Source: ASMP01 sp041484115
Lineage (GTDB): Archaea; Nanobdellota; Nanobdellia; Pacearchaeales; GW2011-AR1
NCBI GenBank assembly: GCA_041484115.1
Contig: JBGPHA010000008.1
Coordinates: 1 to 18,823 of the forward strand
Length of the DNA: 18,823 nucleotides
Reading direction: 5' to 3'
The translations under genes were made by a program, and so were the position numbers. Positions 6,336-13,511 of the stretch are shown here, one piece after another. The notes beneath the pieces are model-generated. The model did no database searches and was not told where the DNA came from. It saw only the letters and a program-made list of their open reading frames with translations. Each line of letters opens with the position of its first letter. Position 1 is the first letter of the stretch.

Positions 6336-9197
6336 TTACACCTTCAGGCTTATTATTTTACTAATGCCTTCTTGCATGCTAACTCCATAGAGGTTTGTTG
6401 CCTTGCCTATCACTTCATCATTATGGGTTATTATTATGTACTGACCCCGTTGCATGTATTTATTCAGCAAACCTGCGAGCCTTTCGGAGTTTCTTTTGTC
6501 TAAGGCAGCATCTATTTCGTCTAGTAGATAAAAATAGTAAGGCCTGTATTCCTGAATTGCAAAGATGAGAGAAAGAGCCACGAGAGTCTGCTCTCCTCCT
6601 GAAAGAGATTTTACATCGAAATATTTTCCATGGCCAGTCTTTACAGTTATCTGAACTCCTGAACCAGGTTCAAATGGTTCTTTTACATTTTCTGCTTCAA
6701 GGTAAACATGGCCTTTTTGACTTAGCTGCGAGAAATTTCTGGAGAACAGTTCGTTCAGCTGATTAAGGGTTTGCATAAAAACCTTCTTTTTTTTCACATC
6801 TATTTCTTTGATTATTTCAAGAATTCCAAGTTTTTCTTTTGAAACAATCTCTGCTTTTTCTTTTATAGAATCATATTCTTTTTTTATTGAATCATAGACT
6901 TCCAGAGACCTGAGATTTACAGAGCCCATTCCAGAAAATGTCTCCTGGGCTTTAACCAGCCTTTCAAAAAGCGAATCCCTGGATTCTTTTATCATTTCAG
7001 TTTCCCCGAATTCAGAGAGTTCTGTTTGTAGATTTTCTGCTTCTGCATCTGTTCTAGCTTTTTCTATCTTTAATTCATTAATTTCCTGTTCAACATTATG
7101 TATTTCATTCTGTTTTTTTGAGATCTCTAGCTCCAAATCCCTGTTTTTTTTCTGTGCAGAATCACGTTCAGAAAGAAGATCCTTAAATTTCCTGCTAAGT
7201 TGCTCTTCTTGCAGTTTCTTTTTTTCCAGTATTTTTTCTTTCTCCTCAATGGTCTTGCTAAGGGAAGAAAGTTCTTCAGCTAGGTCTTCTTCATTTCTAA
7301 TAATCTGTTTTAATGATATTCTAATCCTTTCTGTTTCTCTCTCCTTAAATGAGACTTCAGAAGTAACGGTTTCCTTTGTTCTTATGAAAACATCCTGGAC
7401 TTCTATCCTTAGAGTTTCATATTTTTCCTCTATGCCTGAGCTGGCTGTGATTTCTTCTTCAAGCTTTTTGACTTTTTTCATCAATTCTGAAATTTCTTCC
7501 TTTATCTCGTCAGATTTTTTCTGAAGGCTTTTTATCTGTTCTTTCTTTTCTTCTATAGAAGAGAGTTTGGATATATCTGCCTCTGTCTTTGAAATCTCCT
7601 GTGAAATCTGTTCTATATCTCTTGATAATAGTTCTTTTTTTTCGTAAATCTCTTTTAGTTCCTTGTCTGAAGATTCAACCTCTTTTTTAAGGGACTCCAG
7701 CCTTGGCAGCATCTCCTTCTTTATTATTTCCATATGCTCGTGAGTTATCTTGCTTTTACAAACAGGACATATGTCCATCTTAGAAATTTTTTCTAGCATC
7801 TTATTCTGGTTTTCTATTTCAGATTCGTTGGCATAACTTATTTTTTCAAGTTCTGTTCCCCTCTTCAATATTGTTCCAAGAGAATCTCTTTTTTCTGCGA
7901 GATTGTGTCTGAACTTATTTAGTTTATCCTGAGAAGAACGCTTATCAAAAAGGGTTATTGATATTGTTTCTATCTGCTTCAAAAGGAAATCAGATTCGTT
8001 TGCATAATTCTGGAAAAGAGAATTCTTATCCTGCAGTCTTTCTTTCATGCTCTTAAATTCTGATTTTGTCATGTAGAACTTCTTTCTAAGAGTTTCTATT
8101 TTTTCCATTTCAAGTTTCTTTTTTTCTATCTCTTTATTTTTATTTTCCTGGGTCGGAGCTTCTTTTTTCAGTTGTTTTATTGTTTCTTCCAATCCTTTCA
8201 AGGCTTCCTGCAGATCTTTTTTCTGGCGGGAAAGCTCAGAAATTTTTGAATTATGATAGTTCTTTGTTACATCTAATCCAGACATTTCTGCCCTGAGATT
8301 TGCTATTTCGTGGTTCAGTTTTTCCTGTTCAATACCTGTGGATTCCTGAATCTGATTGTTTATCCCTGATATTTTAAGTTCTGTATTTTTTATTTCTGTC
8401 TCAAAACCAATTACAATCTTCCTTATCTTCTCCAGTTCCTTATTTTTTTCTGATATGTTTGAGTTTGTTATCCCTGCCTCTTTTTTCTTTTTTTGCAGAT
8501 CAAAATTTATTATGCTGGCCTTTAATTTCCTGATATCTGCCTCTAGTTTTTTGTATCTCATTGCTTGCTGCCTCTCTTTTTCCAGATTATTCAGGTATGC
8601 TGTCCTTTCCCTGAGAATTGAATGAACTTCCTTTAATTTTTCCTCTGTTTTTTCAAGTTCATGAACTGATTTTTCCTTTCGCAATTCATACACAGAAATT
8701 CCAGATACTTCTTCAATAACGCCTCTGCGCTCCTCTGGCTGCATCCTTACAAAATTTTGAATTTCTCCCTGCAGGATTATATTGAATCCCTGAGGATCAA
8801 TGCCTGCCTGTGCAAGCAGAGTAAGAACTTCCTGTCTTGTTTTTGTTTCGTTATTTATTTTGTAAATGCTCTGTCCGTTTCTTCTCACTATTCTTTTTAT
8901 GCTAATCTCTAATTTATCTATAGAAAATATTTTAGTTGAATTGTCAAATATAATTTCAACAGAGGCCTCTTTTGCAGGAGAAGCTTCTTTTGTTCCAAGG
9001 AATATGAGATTTCCCGCTTTTGCAGCTCTCATTGATTTTATACTTAATCTCCCAAGAACAAAGCATATCGCATCAGAAATATTTGACTTTCCAGATCCAT
9101 TTGGTCCAAGAAACACATTTATTCCAGGTGTGAATGGAATTTCTGTTTTGCGTGGAAAGCTTTTGAAACCATACATCACCAGCTTTTTTATATACAT
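6336..9197 (-). CDS. SMC-family ATPase with a Rad50-like zinc hook instead of an SMC hinge
   Basis: A 953-residue chromosome-organising ATPase. The N-terminal head is plainly SMC-type: YGFKSFPRKTEIPF, Walker A GPNGSGKSN (31-39), then QGEIQNFVRMQPEERRGVIEE (about 143-163). The C-terminal head has signature LSGGEQTLVALSLIFAIQE (from 865) and Walker B YLLDEIDAALD (about 890-900). Between them lie about 300 residues of coiled coil, a CPVC motif at 477-480, and about 300 more. There is no globular hinge. Canonical SMCs of about 1150-1200 residues carry a hinge of about 150 residues at the centre; the CxxC knuckle is the zinc hook of Rad50, which dimerises by shared zinc. The layout recalls other hinge-less archaeal SMC relatives, such as crenarchaeal coalescin and haloarchaeal Sph proteins. 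No ScpA/ScpB or Mre11 gene is in the window. A TATA element supports the start. Confidence 0.9.
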   Translation of the reverse strand: MYIKKLVMYGFKSFPRKTEIPFTPGINVFLGPNGSGKSNISDAICFVLGRLSIKSMRAAKAGNLIFLGTKEASPAKEASVEIIFDNSTKIFSIDKLEISIKRIVRRNGQSIYKINNETKTRQEVLTLLAQAGIDPQGFNIILQGEIQNFVRMQPEERRGVIEEVSGISVYELRKEKSVHELEKTEEKLKEVHSILRERTAYLNNLEKERQQAMRYKKLEADIRKLKASIINFDLQKKKKEAGITNSNISEKNKELEKIRKIVIGFETEIKNTELKISGINNQIQESTGIEQEKLNHEIANLRAEMSGLDVTKNYHNSKISELSRQKKDLQEALKGLEETIKQLKKEAPTQENKNKEIEKKKLEMEKIETLRKKFYMTKSEFKSMKERLQDKNSLFQNYANESDFLLKQIETISITLFDKRSSQDKLNKFRHNLAEKRDSLGTILKRGTELEKISYANESEIENQNKMLEKISKMDICPVCKSKITHEHMEIIKKEMLPRLESLKKEVESSDKELKEIYEKKELLSRDIEQISQEISKTEADISKLSSIEEKKEQIKSLQKKSDEIKEEISELMKKVKKLEEEITASSGIEEKYETLRIEVQDVFIRTKETVTSEVSFKERETERIRISLKQIIRNEEDLAEELSSLSKTIEEKEKILEKKKLQEEQLSRKFKDLLSERDSAQKKNRDLELEISKKQNEIHNVEQEINELKIEKARTDAEAENLQTELSEFGETEMIKESRDSLFERLVKAQETFSGMGSVNLRSLEVYDSIKKEYDSIKEKAEIVSKEKLGILEIIKEIDVKKKKVFMQTLNQLNELFSRNFSQLSQKGHVYLEAENVKEPFEPGSGVQITVKTGHGKYFDVKSLSGGEQTLVALSLIFAIQEYRPYYFYLLDEIDAALDKRNSERLAGLLNKYMQRGQYIIITHNDEVIGKATNLYGVSMQEGISKIISLKV
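7758..7769 (-). other. Zinc-hook codons (CPVC) of the SMC-like gene
   Basis: The complement reads TGT CCT GTT TGT, encoding C477-P-V-C480. This is the exact centre of the 953-residue protein, flanked on both sides by charged heptad-type sequence. It is the Rad50 CxxC pattern. Confidence 0.8.
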
Positions 9198-9217
9198 AAT
9201 AAAAAATAGTTTAACAA

Positions 9218-9227
9218 GTTTTTAAAG
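9218..9227 (-). promoter_or_regulatory. TATA box of the SMC-like gene
   Basis: CTTTAAAAAC on the minus strand lies in the 43-nt gap after rnhB, centred about 26 nt before the ATG at 9197. It predicts a leaderless transcript separate from rnhB. Confidence 0.5.
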
Positions 9228-9240
9228 ATTAAGTTAGACT

Positions 9241-9924
9241 TCAAAACAATTTTTTCTGGTTGGAATCAGAAGTTGCCTTTTTCCATGTTTTCCAGCTCTT
9301 CCTAAAGATTCCTTTATCGTCTAACTTTTTTATGTTTTTTTCCAGGAATTTTCTAGTGATTGGGTCTGAAGCATATCCAGAACCTATGCTTGAGCCATAT
9401 TTCTCTTTTAATGCATCCATTTCCCTCTCCCTTTCTTCTTTTGCAAGAATAGATGCCGCAGATACAGCAACATGATTTATATCTGCCTTATGCTCGCAGA
9501 GTATTTCCAAATTAGAAAGGTTTTCTATCTTAGTTTGTACTGTATCTCTCCACTTAACCCTATTTGTAGAAGGACAATCTATCACAACTTTTATTTTCGC
9601 TTCACCGTCTTTCTGGGCTTTATTTATTTCATTGATAATCTTTGCTGCCATTTGAGCTTCAAGGTCATTTAGGTTTGTTCCATCTTTATTCTTACCATCT
9701 ATTTCAGAAGCATGGCTTATCTGAATAGAAAAAGCTTCTGCTTTTTCCCTAATAACATTTTCCAGAAAAAGTCTCCTTTTTCTTGTTAGCTGTTTGCTGT
9801 CTTTTACTCCAAGTCTCTTTAGTTCTTTTTCAGTCTCTTCTGTGATTAGGCAGCCTGCAAGAATCATAGGACCTATCACAGGGCCGCGGCCTGCATCATC
9901 AATTCCAAGAATTAATTGAGACAT
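9241..9924 (-). CDS. rnhB: Ribonuclease HII
   Basis: A 227-residue enzyme that cleaves RNA in RNA-DNA hybrids and at single ribonucleotides in DNA. Active-site region: GIDDAGRGPVIGPMILAG (D9, D10), VVIDCPSTN (D116) and CEHKADINHVAVSAASILAKEERER (D148). The second acidic residue of the usual DEAGRG motif is Asp rather than Glu, a conservative change that keeps a carboxylate. The substrate-recognition GRG and the GSGYASDP segment are intact. The last residues, SNQKKLF, look like a minimal PIP box for binding the PCNA clamp, as in other archaeal RNases HII (inference). The ATG at 9924 has a TATA element 27 nt upstream. Followed on the same strand by smc and pcm. Confidence 0.95.
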   Translation of the reverse strand: MSQLILGIDDAGRGPVIGPMILAGCLITEETEKELKRLGVKDSKQLTRKRRLFLENVIREKAEAFSIQISHASEIDGKNKDGTNLNDLEAQMAAKIINEINKAQKDGEAKIKVVIDCPSTNRVKWRDTVQTKIENLSNLEILCEHKADINHVAVSAASILAKEEREREMDALKEKYGSSIGSGYASDPITRKFLEKNIKKLDDKGIFRKSWKTWKKATSDSNQKKLF

Positions 9925-9945
9925 AAGTTAAAGAAAAATTGTTTT

Positions 9946-9955
9946 GTTTTTAAGT
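9946..9955 (-). promoter_or_regulatory. TATA box of rnhB
   Basis: ACTTAAAAAC on the minus strand, centred about 27 nt before the ATG at 9924. It overlaps the 3' end of the upstream small membrane protein gene, so rnhB may be read both from its own promoter and by read-through. Confidence 0.5.
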
Positions 9956-10147
9956 TTTTCTTTTGTAGCGATAAAGAAGAAAAGAGTTAAGTAGTAATAA
10001 AATAGTCAGGCCAATATAAGAGACAAGTTGAAGAGGGGATGCTTGGAATCTCTCATCTATACCATTGTACCAAATCCACAAAAGAAAAAGTGTGTTTCCT
10101 GTAATAGCAAGATATCGAAATAGATCATATATATCTGAATTTTTCAT
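9950..10147 (-). CDS. Small two-helix membrane protein, unknown function
   Basis: A 65-residue protein with two predicted membrane segments (about residues 12-29, YLAITGNTLFLLWIWYNG, and 40-58, LQLVSYIGLTILLLLNSF), joined by a short loop and ending in a basic tail (LYRYKRKT). The positive tail suggests both ends are cytoplasmic. The ATG is preceded by TTTTAAAA (10170-10177) about 26 nt upstream, giving the same leaderless layout as neighbouring genes, which supports a real gene. The stop lies 25 nt before the rnhB start. I do not recognise a family. Confidence 0.6.
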   Translation of the reverse strand: MKNSDIYDLFRYLAITGNTLFLLWIWYNGIDERFQASPLQLVSYIGLTILLLLNSFLLYRYKRKT

Positions 10148-10169
10148 TATAGCTTAGATTATAGTTAGG

Positions 10170-10177
10170 TTTTAAAA
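10170..10177 (-). promoter_or_regulatory. TATA box of the small membrane protein gene
   Basis: The palindromic TTTTAAAA is centred 26-27 nt before the ATG at 10147, the same spacing as for rnhB and smc. Confidence 0.45.
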
Positions 10178-10219
10178 TTTTTTCTTATTTTGTTAAAGTA
10201 CCTATAATAAAGGGCAAGC

Positions 10220-10227
10220 TTTAAAAG
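10220..10227 (+). promoter_or_regulatory. TATA box of initiator tRNA-Met
   Basis: TTTAAAAG is centred about 27 nt before the first base of the mature tRNA, a typical archaeal tRNA promoter. Confidence 0.5.
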
Positions 10228-10250
10228 TGAATATACTTATCAATTCTTAG

Positions 10251-10325
10251 AGCAGGGTGGACCAGCTTGGAGTGGTCGCGGGGCCCATAACCCCGAGGTC
10301 GGAGGTTCAAATCCTTCCCCTGCTA
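10251..10325 (+). tRNA. Initiator tRNA-Met (CAT)
   Basis: A complete 75-nt cloverleaf including discriminator A73. The acceptor stem AGCAGGG/CCCTGCT is fully paired, with the A1-T72 pair of archaeal and eukaryotic initiators. D stem: GACC/GGTC. Anticodon stem: CGGGG/CCCCG, giving three G-C pairs next to the loop, the initiator hallmark. T stem: GGAGG/CCTTC with one G-T pair; T loop TTCAAAT. The anticodon loop is CCCATAA, so the anticodon is CAT (10286-10288), but position 33 is C (10285) instead of the nearly universal T. No CCA is encoded. The A1-T72 pair and GGG/CCC stem argue against elongator Met or tRNA-Ile2. Confidence 0.95.
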
Positions 10326-10332
10326 TTTTTTT
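10326..10332 (+). terminator. T-run terminator of initiator tRNA
   Basis: Seven consecutive T directly after the discriminator base. Confidence 0.6.
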
Positions 10333-10352
10333 CTATAAATAAAATTTATTTT

Positions 10353-10685
10353 TTACATAGAATTCCCTTCAAATTCATACCCTGCTTGTTCCCAGCCTTC
10401 AACTCCGCCGCTAAATTCAATAACATTTTTGTATCCAAGGCTTATTAGCTTTTTTGCCACAATCAAAGATGCATGGCAACGTTCATTCTCGCAATAGATG
10501 ATTATTTCTTTCTTTTTATCAGGCAATAGTTTTTTGGCCTTTTCTGTTGCTTTGTTATAAGGGATATTTACAGAACCAGGTATATGCCTTCTTCTGTATT
10601 CTACAGTATTTAATGCATCGACAAGGATCATATCTTCCTTTTTGTCAATTTTCTTCTTTAACCCTTTTGCAGTTATTGTTTTCAT
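10353..10685 (-). CDS. Rhodanese-like domain protein
   Basis: A 110-residue single-domain rhodanese, a sulfurtransferase fold that carries sulfur as a persulfide. Seen: the LVDALNTVEYRRRHIPGSVNIPY stretch with the HIPGSxNIP hallmark (about residues 34-42), then the active-site loop IIIYCENERCHAS with candidate catalytic C65 and a second cysteine C70, and the closing FSGGVEGWEQAGY typical of the fold. The sulfur acceptor is unknown. It is divergent from the E3 gene, with 91 nt between starts, and converges on tRNA-Met. A TATA-like element (cattatatac, 10711-10720 on the complement) lies about 31 nt before the start. A link to lipoate or Fe-S sulfur supply is possible from position but unsupported otherwise. 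Confidence 0.88.
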   Translation of the reverse strand: MKTITAKGLKKKIDKKEDMILVDALNTVEYRRRHIPGSVNIPYNKATEKAKKLLPDKKKEIIIYCENERCHASLIVAKKLISLGYKNVIEFSGGVEGWEQAGYEFEGNSM

Positions 10686-10746
10686 CTTTTTTTCTTAAAA
10701 AAAGACTAAGCATTATATACTCTTCTATCTAAGATGATTTCATAAA

Positions 10747-10756
10747 TAATATAAAC
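10747..10756 (+). promoter_or_regulatory. TATA box of the E3 gene
   Basis: TAATATAAAC is centred about 26 nt before the ATG at 10777, so the transcript is predicted leaderless. Confidence 0.45.
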
Positions 10757-10776
10757 AGGTAACAATAAAGTATTAA

Positions 10777-12135
10777 ATGCAAAAAAGAAGAGATGATATA
10801 TTTGATCTAATAATTATAGGAAGCGGCATTGCTGGTTTTGATATTGCCCTACAAGCAATAAAAAAAGGCTGCAAGACGGCAATGGTAGACCCCAACGATA
10901 TTGGAGGTGTCTGTCTTCATACTGGATGCATTCCTTTGAAGTCTATACTAAAAAGCGCAGACGTGTATTCTGAGGCAAAAAAGGCAGGGGATTTTGGAGT
11001 TAATATAAAAGGAATTTCTCTGGATTTTAATAAGGTCATGCAGCGCGCGAAGAAGATAATATCCGACCTTCAGAAAACTGCAGAGATGTCGATTAAAAAT
11101 GGGAACCTTACAATTTTTAGGGAATATGCGTCTTTTGTCAGTGAAAGAAAGGTCAAGGTTGGGAATAAGATCATAGAAGGAAGGAAGGTAATCATAGCAA
11201 CAGGAGCAAAACCGCACATGCCTATGATAAAGGGGCTTGAAAAGACAGAATTTTTCTTAAGCGGGACAATAGGAAATGAAAAAAATGATATATTCAACAT
11301 AGGGAAGATACCAAAAACCTTGCTTGTTCTCGGAGGCAGCCATGCGGGTTTTGATTTTGCAGTCCTTTTCAGTCTGCTTGGATCAAAAGTTATCGTGCTT
11401 GAAGAAACAGGCAACATTCTTCCTGGTATTGATGATGAAATTCTTGAAATTCTTCTTGGAGAATACCTTAAGGATAATGTTTCAGTTATAAAAAAATCAA
11501 GAGTGATAGAAGTGAAAGAGGAAAACGGAATGAAGAAGATATATTATTCAGACAGTAAGGGGCAGAAAAAATCTGTCGCTGGAGACGCTATACTAATAGC
11601 AACAGGAAAAATTCCGAATACTTTTGAGATGGGGCTTGAAAAAGCAGGTATTGAAAAAGATGAAAGAGGGGCAATAAAAGTGAATGGAAATATGGAGACG
11701 ACCTGCAAGGGAATATATGCAGTGGGGGATGTTACTGGAACAATGTCTGCAAACATGGCTGTTGCAGGGGAGAGGGTGGCATTTTCAAATGCAATGGATA
11801 ATCAAGGAAAAAAGGTAGATTTTAGTTCAATCCCTTGGGAGATGTTCTACAATCCAACAATAGTAGGAGTTGGGAATACCTCAAATGGCGTAATGAAAGC
11901 CATGATAGCAACATCCTCAAAGTCAAAGATAATTGGTGATTACAAAGGCATCATCAAAGTCTGGTATGATAAAAAAACAGGAAAGATACAGGGAATGCAG
12001 GCGATAGGGGAAGAAACAAGCAACCTCTTGGGAGAATTCAGCGCATTAATAAAATTCGGGGCAAAGATTAATGACCTTAAGGAAATGGTACATCCCCATC
12101 CTTCGTTATCAGAAGCGATTGATTTTCTAAGATGA
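10777..12135 (+). CDS. lpdA: Dihydrolipoamide dehydrogenase (E3 of pyruvate dehydrogenase complex)
   Basis: A 452-residue flavoprotein that reoxidises the dihydrolipoyl group of E2 and passes electrons to NAD+. Seen: the FAD-binding GSGIAG (15-20), the redox disulfide GGVCLHTGCIPLKS (C46, C51, K55), the NAD-binding loop LGGSHAGFDFA (186-191), a second FAD motif AVGDVTG near residue 314, and the dimer-interface active-site HPHPSLSE (H439, H441) at the C-terminus. The NAD loop has Ser where the middle Gly of GxGxxG is usual; an acidic residue after the next strand (VLEE, about 208-210) fits NAD rather than NADP. There is no lipoyl domain. Transcribed toward the minus-strand operon carrying E1/E2, with only 2 nt between its stop and that of acdA. 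Confidence 0.93.
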   Translation: MQKRRDDIFDLIIIGSGIAGFDIALQAIKKGCKTAMVDPNDIGGVCLHTGCIPLKSILKSADVYSEAKKAGDFGVNIKGISLDFNKVMQRAKKIISDLQKTAEMSIKNGNLTIFREYASFVSERKVKVGNKIIEGRKVIIATGAKPHMPMIKGLEKTEFFLSGTIGNEKNDIFNIGKIPKTLLVLGGSHAGFDFAVLFSLLGSKVIVLEETGNILPGIDDEILEILLGEYLKDNVSVIKKSRVIEVKEENGMKKIYYSDSKGQKKSVAGDAILIATGKIPNTFEMGLEKAGIEKDERGAIKVNGNMETTCKGIYAVGDVTGTMSANMAVAGERVAFSNAMDNQGKKVDFSSIPWEMFYNPTIVGVGNTSNGVMKAMIATSSKSKIIGDYKGIIKVWYDKKTGKIQGMQAIGEETSNLLGEFSALIKFGAKINDLKEMVHPHPSLSEAIDFLR

Positions 12136-12137
12136 GA

Positions 12138-12150
12138 TTATTTTTTCTTT
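12138..12150 (+). terminator. T-rich terminator for the E3 gene inside acdA
   Basis: Just after the E3 stop, the plus strand reads ttattttttcttt. The same bases encode the lysine-rich C-terminal tail of the convergent acdA, so one sequence appears to serve as coding tail on one strand and terminator on the other. Confidence 0.4.
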
Positions 12151-13511
12151 AGCCTTTCTTTGTATTTCGTGATTTTATCCAAGGCATATATTATAGAGTG
12201 CGGAAAAGAAAAAACAGGAATCTTATGCTTTACCAATTTTTCAGAAAGTTTTTCTGTAAATTCAGAGCCTGTTGAAACCACAAAAATAGGCTTTTTTGTA
12301 TGCTCTTTTGCCTTTGTTATGATGTTGACAATGTCTGTCGTTATTAATGGAGTCTGATAAAGAACTATGAGAAGAATCATATCTGTATTTGGATCAACAG
12401 AGATGATGTTCAAGGCGTCCCTATATCTTTCAGAAGTTGCATCTCCTGAAATGTCAAGGGGGTTCCTTATGCTTACATAACCGGGCATTTTCTTTCTCAA
12501 CTCATTTTTTGTTTTCTCTGCCATTTCTGAAAGCTTCAGGTTTTTGGATTCAGATATGTAGTCTGTTGAAATTATTCCATAGCCTCCGCCATTAGTAATT
12601 ATCTGTATCCTGTTCCCAATGATTTTACCTTCATCTTCAAGAATGCTAGCAATGTTGAACATTTGCTCAAGGTTATCTGCATTGATCAAGTTTGTCTGGT
12701 CAAAGATTCCGTAATACACCTCTTTTGTACCTGCCAAGGTTCCCGTATGTGTCAGAGTTGCTTCATTCCCTGTGTTAGAGATTCCTCCTTTGACAACAAT
12801 CACTGGCTTTTTAGAAGAAACCCTTTTTGCTGTCTCAAAGAATTTTTCTCCGTTCTTCACGCCTTCTATATACATGCATATGACTTTTGTATTCTTGTCT
12901 TCTGCAAGATATTCAAGGAAATCAGATTCATCGAGCTGTGTTGCATTCCCATAACTTATGAACTTAGAGAATTTATATCCTTTTTCAGCCGCGATATCCA
13001 TTATAGCGAGGCCTATTGCGCCTGACTGGCATACAAAGCTTATCCCTCCTTTTTCAGGGAGATCCATCCTCGTCTTAGGTATGAACAATGCATTAAAAGA
13101 AGAATAGGCATCATAAACCCCAAGACAATTCACTCCTATAGCCTGTATCTTGTTCTTGACAAGGAAATTTTTTATTTTCATCTCTAGATCCTTCTTCCCT
13201 ATTTCAGAGAATCCGGAGGAGATTATGATAACATTTCTGATTTGTTTTTTTCCGCAGTCTTCAAGAACAGTTAATACAAGATCAGCGGGAATTGCAATTA
13301 TAGCCAAGTCAATCTTCTCTTTCACATCAATAACGCTCGGATATGATTTTTTTCCCAAGATCTTCTCTGCATTAGGGTTTATTGGAATTATTTCTCTAGA
13401 TGTCTTGGATTCTATTAGATTTTTCAGTAAGACATTTCCCACCTTCTTGGAATTTCTCGATGCTCCTATGACTGCAACTATCCTTGGGTTGAACAAATTG
13501 TTTAATTCCAT
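12138..13511 (-). CDS. acdA: ADP-forming acetyl-CoA synthetase, alpha subunit
   Basis: A 457-residue CoA-binding/ligase subunit, the usual size of separate archaeal ACD alpha chains. The enzyme converts acetyl-CoA + ADP + Pi to acetate + CoA + ATP. Seen: a Rossmann CoA-binding start (VAVIGASRNSKKVGN, 12-26), the ligase-domain segments IGVNCLGVYD (125-134) and FVCQSGAIGLAI (159-170), and the THTGTLAGT loop with H255, the histidine phosphorylated during catalysis. A further domain (about 300-457) contains ITNGGGYGII and IRNPLDISGDA. The ATP-grasp part is missing and is supplied by the separate beta gene at 17659. Its ATG overlaps the E2 stop by one base (TAATG), so translation is probably coupled. 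Last gene of the PDH operon. Other acyl-CoA substrates are possible. Confidence 0.93.
   Translation of the reverse strand: MELNNLFNPRIVAVIGASRNSKKVGNVLLKNLIESKTSREIIPINPNAEKILGKKSYPSVIDVKEKIDLAIIAIPADLVLTVLEDCGKKQIRNVIIISSGFSEIGKKDLEMKIKNFLVKNKIQAIGVNCLGVYDAYSSFNALFIPKTRMDLPEKGGISFVCQSGAIGLAIMDIAAEKGYKFSKFISYGNATQLDESDFLEYLAEDKNTKVICMYIEGVKNGEKFFETAKRVSSKKPVIVVKGGISNTGNEATLTHTGTLAGTKEVYYGIFDQTNLINADNLEQMFNIASILEDEGKIIGNRIQIITNGGGYGIISTDYISESKNLKLSEMAEKTKNELRKKMPGYVSIRNPLDISGDATSERYRDALNIISVDPNTDMILLIVLYQTPLITTDIVNIITKAKEHTKKPIFVVSTGSEFTEKLSEKLVKHKIPVFSFPHSIIYALDKITKYKERLKKK

Noticed and set aside
6336..9197. SMC gene as a frameshifted or internally deleted canonical SMC
   Set aside because: The frame is continuous, the coiled-coil arms on each side are of equal length, and CPVC lies at the exact centre. 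This fits a designed hook, not a random deletion.
6336..9197. Calling this gene rad50
   Set aside because: The head motifs (GFKSF, QGEIQNFVRMQPEERR, long LSGGE-to-Walker B spacing) read as SMC rather than Rad50, and no mre11 lies nearby.
8866..9225. Plus-strand ORF antisense to the SMC N-terminal head
   Set aside because: It is a shadow of the conserved Walker A region with no start signals.
10251..10325. Elongator tRNA-Met or tRNA-Ile2 with CAT anticodon
   Set aside because: The A1-T72 pair and three consecutive G-C pairs in the anticodon stem mark an initiator.
10257..10448. Plus-strand ORF over tRNA-Met and the rhodanese 3' end
   Set aside because: It lies on top of a perfect tRNA cloverleaf and antisense to a clear rhodanese domain.
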